Source: a virus
Strand: one strand, 5' to 3'
Length of the DNA: 64,000 nucleotides
IMG/VR virus record: IMGVR_UViG_3300009376_001085
Span: 1 to 64,000 of that record
The notes beneath the pieces are model-generated. The model was given only the letters and a program-made list of their open reading frames with translations. It had not been told where the DNA came from and did no database searches. Below are positions 25,368-33,232 of this stretch, piece after piece; positions within the stretch are counted from its first letter, which is position 1, and each line of letters begins with the position of its first letter. Position numbers and translations under genes: made by a program.

Positions 25368-25388
25368 ATTATAAGGAGTATACTATTA

Positions 25389-25676
25389 ATGGCGCGGCCT
25401 CAACCTGATATTCTATTAGAAAATAACAATAATGGCTCGGTCATTCAAATATTGAAGGCCAAACACATTTATGCGGTCTTTTATCAAGACGCCCCCATTA
25501 ATTTACGCTCTATTAATAAGTTAGGTAAATCGGGATTGAAATATAAAAAAGTCTCATTTTCTAATCCCGGACATGCCTATAATTTGGCAGAAAGATTAAA
25601 CAAACTGTTTTGTACAACCGACTTCGAAGTCTACCGCTTTGCGGAGGGAGAATTAGTAACTGAGACAATATACTAA
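25389..25676 (+). CDS. Hypothetical protein, 95 residues
   Basis: A small alpha/beta protein with HIYAVFYQDAPINLRSINKL and FSNPGHAYNLAERLNKLF. The A/G-rich site before the ATG supports the start. No family recognised. Next gene starts immediately after its stop. Confidence 0.6.
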   Translation: MARPQPDILLENNNNGSVIQILKAKHIYAVFYQDAPINLRSINKLGKSGLKYKKVSFSNPGHAYNLAERLNKLFCTTDFEVYRFAEGELVTETIY

Positions 25677-25907
25677 ATGAGTAATTTTCGTGAAATATTT
25701 GAGGAGAGCCAGCAGGCCTTGGAAGATCTGCATGTTCGAATAGGCGTCGAATCTAAAAAATTAAAAGATAATCTTAAAGAACAACTTGAATTAAAATTAG
25801 AAGCCGACAAAATATACGAAACCAAGTGGGTTTTTTATCATACCATTTTAGGAATAGAGTTACTCGTAGTAATAATAATTCTTATAGGAATATGGTGGAA
25901 ATTATGA
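25677..25907 (+). CDS. Small membrane protein with coiled coil
   Basis: A 76-residue protein: charged helix (SKKLKDNLKEQLELKLEAD) followed by one C-terminal membrane helix (IELLVVIIILIGIWW). It overlaps the HtrA-like gene by 4 nt. It may be a membrane anchor or spanin-like part; nothing further can be said. Confidence 0.6.
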   Translation: MSNFREIFEESQQALEDLHVRIGVESKKLKDNLKEQLELKLEADKIYETKWVFYHTILGIELLVVIIILIGIWWKL

Positions 25908-27025
25908 AAAAATTTCTAATTCTAATGATAGCAAATCTATTGATCGCTTCCGTTGCTTTTACTAGTTCTCTTAATAAAGAAATAGTTGATAAAGTAAAAG
26001 GGGCAACCGTTTTTATTTTAATGCAAAGTGGTAATAATGCTTCTGTTCTCGGTCCTAATGGAAGGGGTACATGTAGTGGTTTTGTAATAAATGAAAAAGG
26101 GTACATTGTAACAAATTATCATTGTGTCCACAGAACAACTAAATTAAAATTAGCATTTTATGATAAAGACGATTGGAATATTTATGAAGTAAAAATCATA
26201 GGTACGGATCCTCTTGCAGATATAGCCGTTATTCATATACCTGAACGTAAAAAACCATTACCTTATTTAGAATGGTCCGAAGATGAACCTTGGGATGGTA
26301 TGGATGTTTTTGCAATAGGTCATCCATTCGGTATGGCATGGTCTATTACAAAAGGTATTGTTAGTAATAACGAAAGAATTGTAAGATCTCCGTATGTACG
26401 ATACATTCAAACAGATACTACAATTAATGTTGGTAATTCAGGAGGGCCTTTAGTTAATACAGCAGGCAACGTAGTAGGAGTCAATTCAATGATAGTTAAT
26501 CCTGCACAAACTAAAGTTCATGCCGGAGTTGCATTAGCATTGCGAAATGATGATGCTAAAGAAATTGTGAATGTTATTAAAGAAGGTAAAGAATTCGTGC
26601 GGCCTATTGTGGGTGTAAGATTAGTAGATCTACATCCATTAAATAGAGCTGATATAGAAAATTTACCAGATGTAAAAGAATCTGGAATAACAGTTCCTAA
26701 TACTTTTGGTTGTATGATTGCACCATCGGATCCTATGCCAGAAGGGTTAGAAAAATTTGATACTATCATTAGTGTTAATGGTAAGGCTGTTAATAGACAG
26801 GGCGATCTAACAGATGAAATAAGAACTAAAAATGTAGGTGATACTGTTGATCTTGTAGTAATACGAGATCGTGTTTATAAAAATGTTACAGTAACCTTGA
26901 AAAAATTAGAAATAACCGGAGCAGATTTGTATGACAAACAAGGAAACCCAAGAACAGCTCCTCTGCCACCAAAAACAGAGGAACCAAAAGAGGAACCCAA
27001 AACAGATAATGAAACAGTTAAGTAA
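25904..27025 (+). CDS. HtrA/DegP-like secreted serine protease
   Basis: A 373-residue protein. The first about 20 residues are a signal peptide (KKFLILMIANLLIASVAF). The trypsin-like triad is His73 (VTNYHCVH), Asp106 (DPLADIAVIH) and Ser179 (VGNSGGPLV). Residues about 245-330 resemble a PDZ domain (FDTIISVNGKAVNRQGDL), and a Pro/Glu tail ends the protein. Family members degrade or refold periplasmic proteins. In the phage it may process envelope proteins before lysis or support virion proteins. Start taken at the ATG overlapping the previous stop. Confidence 0.85.
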   Translation: MKKFLILMIANLLIASVAFTSSLNKEIVDKVKGATVFILMQSGNNASVLGPNGRGTCSGFVINEKGYIVTNYHCVHRTTKLKLAFYDKDDWNIYEVKIIGTDPLADIAVIHIPERKKPLPYLEWSEDEPWDGMDVFAIGHPFGMAWSITKGIVSNNERIVRSPYVRYIQTDTTINVGNSGGPLVNTAGNVVGVNSMIVNPAQTKVHAGVALALRNDDAKEIVNVIKEGKEFVRPIVGVRLVDLHPLNRADIENLPDVKESGITVPNTFGCMIAPSDPMPEGLEKFDTIISVNGKAVNRQGDLTDEIRTKNVGDTVDLVVIRDRVYKNVTVTLKKLEITGADLYDKQGNPRTAPLPPKTEEPKEEPKTDNETVK

Positions 27026-27515
27026 ATTAACAATTGCGGTGGCACTTTTGTTAGTGCCAACCGTAGTTAGCGGAAAAGAATGTCCCCATAAACTTAAATA
27101 TACTACCGCTCATGTTTATAATATGGTATTGCAATGTTTCAATCATTTAAATTTAAATTCACTTCGAATGTTTAATGCACCTATTGTACCTCATTTAGGT
27201 ATTAATCAATGTGTTTGTATAACTGAAAAAATACGACTTCAATTTGAATGTTTTGAAGATTATATGGTGCATGTAAATACGGATCCAACAGGAGCATTAT
27301 TAGGTAAACTTAGTGGCGATTGTATTAAAGAAGGGGCAATGGGACCTGATGCAAAAAGAGCATATGAGCAAGGTGCTTCATCTGATAATTCTACAAAAAC
27401 AGAAGAACCCAAACCTAAATATAATGAACCAAATGATGCTAGTGTCGAGGAACCAAAAAAAGAAGATACAGTTAACAAAAACCCATTAACTTGGGGAGAC
27501 TTAATTAATAAATAA
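27009..27515 (+). CDS. Secreted Cys-containing hypothetical protein
   Basis: A 168-residue protein starting inside the HtrA-like gene end. Residues 1-22 form a signal peptide (LTIAVALLLVPTVVSG), then a domain with several Cys (ECPHKL, QCFNHL, NQCVCITEK, FECFEDY), and a Glu/Pro/Lys-rich tail. It may be a disulfide-bonded periplasmic partner of the protease. No family recognised. Confidence 0.6.
   Translation: MKQLSKLTIAVALLLVPTVVSGKECPHKLKYTTAHVYNMVLQCFNHLNLNSLRMFNAPIVPHLGINQCVCITEKIRLQFECFEDYMVHVNTDPTGALLGKLSGDCIKEGAMGPDAKRAYEQGASSDNSTKTEEPKPKYNEPNDASVEEPKKEDTVNKNPLTWGDLINK
27508..27514 (+). promoter_or_regulatory. Putative late promoter box (ATAAATA)
   Basis: ATAAATA overlaps the end of the secreted-protein gene, 25 nt before ATG 27540. 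The leader is A-rich with no strong ribosome site. A weak call in AT-rich sequence. Confidence 0.3.
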
Positions 27516-27539
27516 ACATACTACTTAATAAAAAGACTT

Positions 27540-27854
27540 ATGGCAGAAGAAAATATGGAAACCCAAAATCTTTCTGAAAAGAAAACCGAACAACTAGAAA
27601 AAAGAAAACAACGCAATTGGTTTGCTAGATATTCAATCACTATTATCATAGTGATAACCTTTCTACTTTTAGTTGGCTTGTTGTTTTTTCAATTAGTACC
27701 TCAAGACTCAAGGGATTTACTTAATATTTTATTAGGTGCCTATGTTGCAGTACTAGCGAAATCAACAGATTACTGGTTCAAAGAGAAAGAAGACCCAGAA
27801 ATTGCTGAAGGTAAAGCAATAAACGAAGCCGATAACGGAAACGCCATCGGATGA
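27540..27854 (+). CDS. Two-helix membrane protein, holin-like
   Basis: A 104-residue protein with a charged N-terminus, membrane helices at about residues 31-52 and 60-76 (LLNILLGAYVAVLAKS) and then DYWFKEKED. The ending LGA..A....YWF resembles small phage holins. Holins form the timed membrane lesion at lysis. The context of envelope proteins fits, but the call is tentative. Confidence 0.45.
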   Translation: MAEENMETQNLSEKKTEQLEKRKQRNWFARYSITIIIVITFLLLVGLLFFQLVPQDSRDLLNILLGAYVAVLAKSTDYWFKEKEDPEIAEGKAINEADNGNAIG

Positions 27855-27858
27855 TGAC

Positions 27859-28107
27859 GTGGCATTTATTAAGATTGATAAATGGGAATTAACTACTATT
27901 CATGTATACTATTGGATTCCTGATTATCAACATATCTTAAATCTTTTCAGTTTTCAGGACGATGATGTTCCTCCCGAGTACCCGCGAATGCAACGATTCG
28001 TAAAGTATTGGGAGGAAAACATCAAAGCAAAAATAAAAGAAATCCAAATAGGAAGTGTAGATCAGACCGATATCAGACGGGTCGATAAATACTTTCATAT
28101 TAATTAA
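27859..28107 (+). CDS. Hypothetical protein with GTG start
   Basis: An 82-residue ORF with a GTG start 4 nt after the previous stop. Sequence VYYWIPDYQHILNLFSFQDD and FVKYWEENIKAKIKE. No ribosome site seen. The gap to neighbours would otherwise be empty, which supports it. Confidence 0.5.
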   Translation: MAFIKIDKWELTTIHVYYWIPDYQHILNLFSFQDDDVPPEYPRMQRFVKYWEENIKAKIKEIQIGSVDQTDIRRVDKYFHIN

Positions 28108-28122
28108 GGGGTTTGTGCTGAG

Positions 28123-28290
28123 ATGCACTATACGATAACTTACCAAGATGTCCTTCCTCCTTATTTCTATCATTATCAAGATATAGAAGCAGATTCGATC
28201 GAAGAAGCAAAAAAAATCTTTTATGAGTTACATCCCTATCAAGATTATGCTGATCAATATATAGTTCGAATAGATTTAAAAGTCAAATAA
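28123..28290 (+). CDS. Small hypothetical protein, 55 residues
   Basis: ATG at 28123, stop TAA at 28288-28290. Tyr/Gln-rich: YQDVLPPYFYHYQDIEAD and LHPYQDYADQYIVRID. The YQD pattern and continuous open frame between two genes support coding. The stop lies in an ATAAATA box. Confidence 0.5.
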   Translation: MHYTITYQDVLPPYFYHYQDIEADSIEEAKKIFYELHPYQDYADQYIVRIDLKVK

Positions 28291-28293
28291 ATA
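28287..28293 (+). promoter_or_regulatory. ATAAATA late-type box 5 nt before a start codon
   Basis: ATAAATATTACT then ATG at 28299: box end to ATG is 5 nt. No Shine-Dalgarno. By the T4 spacing the transcript would start on the A of the ATG. Confidence 0.45.
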
Positions 28294-28298
28294 TTACT

Positions 28299-29129
28299 AT
28301 GAGAGCTCGTGAAATAATATCTGAAATTCAATATTGGAATGTCGAAGGAATGTATGCTGGACAATACGGTCTTCCTTCTGAAAAAAGAAAAGAGCTCAAT
28401 CAAATACTAATAGGTACTTATGATGATCATTATAAAGTATGGACTCGCGATTTACGAGAAGTAGGTGTACCGACAGATTATGATATTGAAGTTATAACAG
28501 AAGAAATTCCTCATCCATTTGTCGGAGAATTTAGATCTAGTGTTACTTCTAAATCTGCAATTTGGCGAAGGTCGGATGACCTAGATGATATGGATGAAGC
28601 CCTAATACGAAAGTTTGATGGTCCAAGAGAATATGTCGTTATACAAATGGAATTAAAACATCGCACATTATCAGATAAAGAATCTAACCCAGAAACAGGA
28701 CAATCCATTGACGGACACAGAGTTCATTATGTTCAAAAAGTACCAGAAGGCGTCGGTTCTGATATAAACATGGTAGATTTTTATATTTGGATTATGAATA
28801 AACTCGGTACTGCAATAATATCAGATAGTAAACAAAGTAAGGGCGGTGCTTCCATATGGAAGAGGTTAGCAAGCGACCCAAGAGTAGATGTTTTTGCCTA
28901 TTCATACAAGTATGGTTTTGGACAAACCGATGATGAAGGCGATGCTGATCAATGGAATACGTGGGCAGGCACCGATCAAGAAGATGTAGATTATGCCAAT
29001 TATAGGAGAAAACTTGGACACCCTGAAAAAGAAATTAAATCTGATGTTATTTCAGCAAGACGAGAACTTAGTGCCGAACGCGATAATGTATTATTTGCTG
29101 TTCCCAGCAATCGTTCTATGCATAGTTAG
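28299..29129 (+). CDS. Hypothetical protein with capsid-targeting-like N-terminus
   Basis: A 276-residue protein beginning MRAREIISEI, matching the MR.RE..(I/L)xE N-terminus shared by neighbours. Internal blocks include IPHPFVGEF, IQMELKHRT and GTAIISDSKQSKGGASIWKRL. From memory, the last one recurs in phage proteins of unknown function. T4 internal head proteins start MKTYQEFIAEA and are cut after the Glu by the gp21 protease; the same could happen here after Glu9. Its role after injection is unknown. Confidence 0.6.
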   Translation: MRAREIISEIQYWNVEGMYAGQYGLPSEKRKELNQILIGTYDDHYKVWTRDLREVGVPTDYDIEVITEEIPHPFVGEFRSSVTSKSAIWRRSDDLDDMDEALIRKFDGPREYVVIQMELKHRTLSDKESNPETGQSIDGHRVHYVQKVPEGVGSDINMVDFYIWIMNKLGTAIISDSKQSKGGASIWKRLASDPRVDVFAYSYKYGFGQTDDEGDADQWNTWAGTDQEDVDYANYRRKLGHPEKEIKSDVISARRELSAERDNVLFAVPSNRSMHS

Positions 29130-29301
29130 TTGTACAGACTTAAAAAACTTTTATATGGAACGAATGGGCTATAATCAGCCTGTTTGTCATATAAATGTAG
29201 ATACCAGAGAAGCCGTTAATCTAGTCGATGGCTGTCGAATGGAAGGTACTCTTATTCGTACTCCGACAGAATACGAAACAGAAGAACAATTCGGAAATTA
29301 A
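29086..29301 (+). CDS. Small lipoprotein
   Basis: A 71-residue protein starting at ATG 29086 inside the previous gene. The N-terminus YLLFPAIVLCIVSCTD is a lipoprotein signal with a lipobox-like IVSC. The mature part (YNQPVCHINVDTREAVNL) has Cys residues. An earlier start at 28993 would bury the signal and is rejected. It could be an outer-membrane spanin-like or surface lipoprotein. Confidence 0.55.
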   Translation: MYYLLFPAIVLCIVSCTDLKNFYMERMGYNQPVCHINVDTREAVNLVDGCRMEGTLIRTPTEYETEEQFGN

Positions 29302-29304
29302 TGA

Positions 29305-30003
29305 ATGGGCCATGTCACACCTTTTAGTCGTTCCAAACATATCAAAAAAGATGGTCTATCAAAAGTAAATCACTTTGCGGTAGTTCCAGAAAATCGTACT
29401 GCGGTTGATAATATACTACGAGTAAATCACGGCAATCAAATGCGACTTGGTTTAATGGCCGACGCCAAAGCCAATATTATGATTACCGTTGCATCTATCG
29501 TGTTTTCAATAACCATAGCAAATTTAGATAATCAAGTAATGAGATGGCCTTTATTTGCATTAGGATTTGGTTGTTTCTTTTCATTATTATTTGCAATATT
29601 TGCAATAATCCCAAAAACAGATTATCCTAAAACATGGGATGGAGATATAGATAGAAAATCTCCTGAATTTAATCCTTTATTTTTTGGACATTTTGCCCAT
29701 ATAGATGTTGACGAATATAAAGATGATTATGCACATACTTTAATGACTGATGATAAAGTATATGATGCTTTAGCAGGTGACATATATGGTCAAGGTAAAG
29801 TTTTAGCATTAAAAAAATATAAATACCTTAAATGGTCGTACCAATGTTTTCTTTGGGGGATAGGATCGGCTATTATAGTGTTTGCAATACAAAATATTCC
29901 AGTGGAAGAAATTATGAAATATATACTAGATTTTTTTTCATCACTTGATTTTGAAATAGATTGGTGTCAGTGGAGTATGCAATGCAGAATAAAAAATGGT
30001 TAA
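29305..30003 (+). CDS. Pycsar effector-like membrane protein (PycTM/DUF5706-like)
   Basis: A 232-residue protein with the PycTM core: NILRVNHGNQMRLGLMADAK followed by ANIMITVASIVFSITI (helix, about 57-73), a second helix at 82-103, NPLFFGHFAHI with a following DEY, and a third helix at 181-197. In bacterial Pycsar defence such proteins damage the membrane when they sense cCMP or cUMP. No pyrimidine cyclase is seen in the window. The phage copy may be a decoy, an antidefence protein, or a reused membrane-disrupting protein. It overlaps the lipase start by 22 nt. Confidence 0.7.
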   Translation: MGHVTPFSRSKHIKKDGLSKVNHFAVVPENRTAVDNILRVNHGNQMRLGLMADAKANIMITVASIVFSITIANLDNQVMRWPLFALGFGCFFSLLFAIFAIIPKTDYPKTWDGDIDRKSPEFNPLFFGHFAHIDVDEYKDDYAHTLMTDDKVYDALAGDIYGQGKVLALKKYKYLKWSYQCFLWGIGSAIIVFAIQNIPVEEIMKYILDFFSSLDFEIDWCQWSMQCRIKNG

Positions 30004-30797
30004 TACTAATTATTTTAATATTCTTATTATCAGGGTGTGCCGCAACCAATAAATTATTAGTAAATGACGGTGAATATGGTAACTATACTACATTACCTGT
30101 AGACGTTTCGGAGTTAACCGAAATGGCACAATATTGTATTAAAAGTTATGAAAAACCAGGACGAAGTCCGGATGATCCAAAATTTGCTAAATTTAATGAT
30201 TTATTTGATTCCGACGGACAAAGGTTAAAAGAAGAATTTTCATATTATCTTTTAGATCGAGACGGTGTTTCTATTCTAGTTTTTCGAGGAACAGATAATA
30301 GGGAAAATGTAAAAACTGATGTTGATATGCGAATGCATCATGATAAAGATTTAGGCACACTACTTCATATGGGTTTTAGAAATGCCTCACATATAATTTA
30401 CTCAGATATTAAGAGAAATTATAAATTACGTAAAACAGTATATTTAACAGGTCATTCGTTAGGTGGTGCAATCGCCCAAATAATTGGACTATGGTTTCAT
30501 GAGGAGGGATACAATGTTCAAATTTATACTTTCGGTAGCCCCAAAGTCGCTACGACCTTTTTTGGAAATAGACCCACTCACTTCCGTGTTGCTCTTAGGA
30601 ATGATCCTGTGCCTTTTTTTCCTAGTTTTCCTTTTCTTCATTCCGGCATTTATATAGATCCAGAAACGTTGGATTGGTCTGAAACTCATTTAGAAGAAGG
30701 TTTTTTAAAAATAGATGCTAGAGATCACTCTATAAAAGCATATTATGATACATTAATGGAACATATATTTCCACAACTTTGCGATGAATGTAAATAA
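29982..30797 (+). CDS. Class 3 lipase, lipoprotein
   Basis: A 271-residue protein starting at ATG 29982. The N-terminus has a hydrophobic stretch and lipobox LLSGC (Cys19). The lipase nucleophile motif is YLTGHSLGGAIAQ with Ser159. Candidate triad partners are the Asp in RNDPVPFFP and the His in DARDHSIKAYY. VFRGTDNREN is the typical oxyanion region. It would cleave acyl lipids at the membrane. It overlaps the Pycsar-like gene, so both may act together on the envelope. Confidence 0.82.
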   Translation: MQNKKWLILIILIFLLSGCAATNKLLVNDGEYGNYTTLPVDVSELTEMAQYCIKSYEKPGRSPDDPKFAKFNDLFDSDGQRLKEEFSYYLLDRDGVSILVFRGTDNRENVKTDVDMRMHHDKDLGTLLHMGFRNASHIIYSDIKRNYKLRKTVYLTGHSLGGAIAQIIGLWFHEEGYNVQIYTFGSPKVATTFFGNRPTHFRVALRNDPVPFFPSFPFLHSGIYIDPETLDWSETHLEEGFLKIDARDHSIKAYYDTLMEHIFPQLCDECK

Positions 30798-31464
30798 CAA
30801 TTTTAAAACACATATTCAATATAATAATTATCCTGGTCGCGGAATTGTTATTGGTTATAACAATGCAGGTGAATCTATTGCGATTTACTGGATAATGGGT
30901 CGTAGTGATAACAGTAGAAATAGAGTTTTTAAATATAAAAATAATATTTTAAGTACTGAAGCCGCTGATCCTTCATTAGTAGAAGATCCTTCTTTAATAA
31001 TTTATAATGCTATGCGAGGCATAGGACATAATGTTATTGTAAGTAATGGATCACAAACAGATATGATTTATGATAAATTAATGCTAGGAAGCGGATTTTT
31101 AGCATCATTAGCATATGAGACTTACGAACCTGATGCACCCAATTACACTCCTAGAATATCAGGATATTTAGATAAAAATTTTAAAAATATTTCTCTTTCT
31201 GTTATAAAAAGAAATCATACAGGCAATACCGATCATTGTTTTTATCGATATTCCGATACACCTCCAGGAACTGGATATTGCGTAACAACATATATGGGAG
31301 ACGGAGACCCATTACCTTCCTTTCAAGGTGATCCTATTATATTATCATTAAATGGTAATATTGATGAAATTGCAAATACATATTGGGAAGGGCTAAATGA
31401 AGATAACCGTATTTCTCTTATGGTTCGTGAAGGAAACTATGTTAAAATAATCAATAAATATTAG
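30784..31464 (+). CDS. IMP cyclohydrolase (PurO/PF07826-like)
   Basis: A 226-residue protein with YNNYPGRGIVIGYN, IAIYWIMGRSDNSRNRVF, VIVSNGSQTDMIYDKL and YEPDAPNYTPRISGYL, the characteristic blocks of the archaeal/Bacteroides-type IMP cyclohydrolase family. This enzyme closes the purine ring of FAICAR to IMP. It would raise purine nucleotide supply during phage growth. It overlaps the lipase gene by 14 nt. Among known phage auxiliary metabolic genes this one is uncommon to my knowledge. Confidence 0.82.
   Translation: MNVNNNFKTHIQYNNYPGRGIVIGYNNAGESIAIYWIMGRSDNSRNRVFKYKNNILSTEAADPSLVEDPSLIIYNAMRGIGHNVIVSNGSQTDMIYDKLMLGSGFLASLAYETYEPDAPNYTPRISGYLDKNFKNISLSVIKRNHTGNTDHCFYRYSDTPPGTGYCVTTYMGDGDPLPSFQGDPIILSLNGNIDEIANTYWEGLNEDNRISLMVREGNYVKIINKY
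31454..31460 (+). promoter_or_regulatory. ATAAATA late-type box 5 nt before a start codon
   Basis: ATAAATATTAGT then ATG at 31466; 5 nt between box and ATG, no Shine-Dalgarno. It is inside the last codons of the IMP cyclohydrolase gene. Confidence 0.42.
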
Positions 31465-31465
31465 T

Positions 31466-31735
31466 ATGAATTTACGAACATTTATATTAATTAATGAGAG
31501 TTTATTGAGAATAATTAACGAAGGGTATAGTGACCTCAATTCTGCCCAACAATATAAAGTAAGTATGAACTTACAAAATACATTAATAAAAGATTATATT
31601 AATGACCATGCAAGAACCGGCACTAGAGAAGAAGTAAATGATTTGATTATGCAGTGGATAGAAGAAAACGCCGCAAAATTTAGACAAGATATTATTGCCG
31701 GAAAGTTCGACAGCACCGTAGAGAAATTCCTATAA
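31466..31735 (+). CDS. Small protein with capsid-targeting-like N-terminus
   Basis: An 89-residue helical protein starting MNLRTFILINES, with an (I/L)xE site at residues 8-10 similar to the neighbours. The C-terminus is EENAAKFRQDIIAGKFDS. It could be a small internal head protein. No family recognised. Confidence 0.5.
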   Translation: MNLRTFILINESLLRIINEGYSDLNSAQQYKVSMNLQNTLIKDYINDHARTGTREEVNDLIMQWIEENAAKFRQDIIAGKFDSTVEKFL

Positions 31736-31746
31736 CAACAAATCAA

Positions 31747-31753
31747 ATAAATA
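31747..31753 (+). promoter_or_regulatory. ATAAATA late-type box 5 nt before a start codon
   Basis: CAAATAAATATTAAT then ATG at 31759; box to ATG 5 nt. The stretch from CAAATAAATATTA to ATGAGA is almost the same as upstream of 28299. No Shine-Dalgarno. Confidence 0.45.
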
Positions 31754-31758
31754 TTAAT

Positions 31759-32286
31759 ATGAGATATCGAGAACTCTTGACCGAATTTGTTAATTGGACC
31801 TATCCTGATCTTGAAGAAGAGTGGGGCGAAGTAATAGGTGACGATCCTACCCTTCGTGATAGGTATAGGCCACATTTTCCTAATAAGAAAACATGGCTTT
31901 CTAAGGCCAAGCGGGGAAGTGTCCAACAAGTTACACCTGAAATGAACATACAAAATACAGATGCATTTGAAGGAACTCCGTTTGATAAATTTGATCAAGA
32001 TAAAATTGAAAGAGTTAAACAAATTTTTAATAGCGATAAAGTAGTACCATTGCCTATTGTATTACATGATGAAAAAGGATATATTCTTATAGGCGGAAAT
32101 ACCAGACTTTCTATGACCGTTGCCGCAGGAGAACAACCCATGGCTTGGGTAATTAATGAATCAGCGGTAGGCAAAATTGTTCAAGGTGTAAATACTACAA
32201 TAGATGTTAAAGTAGGTCAAGATAAAATAGAACAAAAAAAGTTTTTTAACCCTAAATTTTTTAAGGATAACGATGCGGTTTCGTGA
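31759..32286 (+). CDS. ParB/Srx-like fold protein with capsid-targeting-like N-terminus
   Basis: A 175-residue protein beginning MRYRELLTEF. Residues about 95-130 contain LPIVLHDEKGYILIGGNTRL, followed by a short helix and AWVI, which resembles the ParB/sulfiredoxin (DGNHRL-type) core found in DNA-binding, nuclease or kinase-like proteins. The predicted cleavage after Glu9 would leave an about 166-residue mature protein. If injected, it may act on host DNA or nucleotides. It overlaps the next gene by 14 nt. Confidence 0.55.
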   Translation: MRYRELLTEFVNWTYPDLEEEWGEVIGDDPTLRDRYRPHFPNKKTWLSKAKRGSVQQVTPEMNIQNTDAFEGTPFDKFDQDKIERVKQIFNSDKVVPLPIVLHDEKGYILIGGNTRLSMTVAAGEQPMAWVINESAVGKIVQGVNTTIDVKVGQDKIEQKKFFNPKFFKDNDAVS

Positions 32287-33232
32287 AGTAATAAAAGAAG
32301 CACCTATTAGTGATATTCAAACTATGGGTGATCCAGATCCAGAAATAGATTATGATCACACAGGCACCGATGGGTTTGGACCTGGCGAAGACGGCCTACC
32401 TACTGCATGGACAGAACCAGAAAAACGTAACTGGCTGTCAGACGAACCTAAAGCAAAAAAGTGGCGAGATAGAGTTGTTAAGTCATGGTCAAAAACAAAA
32501 AACAATTATCTAATTATACCTGTATTTGGCGAAGATGCTTACAATTATGAAATTTTAGAAAGAGGTGCTACGACTGCATTAGAAATTGAAATGGATTTTC
32601 CCGAAGGATATAAGTTCCTTCATGAAATAGAAGTGTTAAAAAATGGTCGTAGAACCGCAAAACACAAAGACAAAACAGTAGTATTCTTTTTAGGCAATGC
32701 GGCAGATCAATGGGTAAGATCATCAGGATGGATGTTGTTGCATAGATTAGGACATGCGGCTAGAACAGATCACAACGAAGTCAATCCTGCATACTCACAT
32801 GCCTTAAGTTTAATGTTTGAACAATTACAAGACACATTTGCAAACTTTGGTATAGATTTTCATTTAAAGAAAGACGGACCTCGAGGAGCCAGAGAACCTT
32901 GGCATCCTAGAGGACAAGTATGGGCAGACTATGCTCTACAAAAAGTAATGACAATGCGATCCGCTCGTAAAATGCAGTTACGTGATAGGTTTGAAGCACT
33001 ATATGAAATGTGGGCACAATACTTAAACACAGGTAAAGTTACACTTAAAGTACCTGATAGGTTTGATTTTAATGGTCAAAACCCTGAGCCAAAAGTAGAA
33101 TACGAAAATGAATTATATCCAGGCGATAAACAAATGCTGGCTGATGATATACAACAATTCGAGGACATAATGAACGAGGAAGCATTTCCCCCATTGGAGG
33201 AATCCATTGCGGGCGAAATACTATTAATGTAA
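32273..33232 (+). CDS. Protease-like protein with capsid-targeting-like N-terminus
   Basis: A 319-residue protein starting MRFREVIKEA, the closest of the set to T4 internal-protein N-termini around the cut site. The middle has WMLLHRLGHAARTDH at about 152-167, an HxxxH arrangement like a zincin helix but with Arg-Leu-Gly between, so catalysis is uncertain. AYSHALSLMFEQLQDTFANF follows. No known family is certain. It overlaps both neighbours. Confidence 0.5.
   Translation: MRFREVIKEAPISDIQTMGDPDPEIDYDHTGTDGFGPGEDGLPTAWTEPEKRNWLSDEPKAKKWRDRVVKSWSKTKNNYLIIPVFGEDAYNYEILERGATTALEIEMDFPEGYKFLHEIEVLKNGRRTAKHKDKTVVFFLGNAADQWVRSSGWMLLHRLGHAARTDHNEVNPAYSHALSLMFEQLQDTFANFGIDFHLKKDGPRGAREPWHPRGQVWADYALQKVMTMRSARKMQLRDRFEALYEMWAQYLNTGKVTLKVPDRFDFNGQNPEPKVEYENELYPGDKQMLADDIQQFEDIMNEEAFPPLEESIAGEILLM

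Noticed and set aside
28993-29085. N-terminal extension of the small lipoprotein
   Set aside because: It would put 31 residues before a clear signal peptide and lipobox; ATG 29086 is preferred.
29305-30003. Complete Pycsar system
   Set aside because: No pyrimidine cyclase gene is seen in the window, so only an effector-like protein is claimed.
31594-32022. 142-codon minus-strand ORF
   Set aside because: Antisense to two plus genes with characteristic N-termini.
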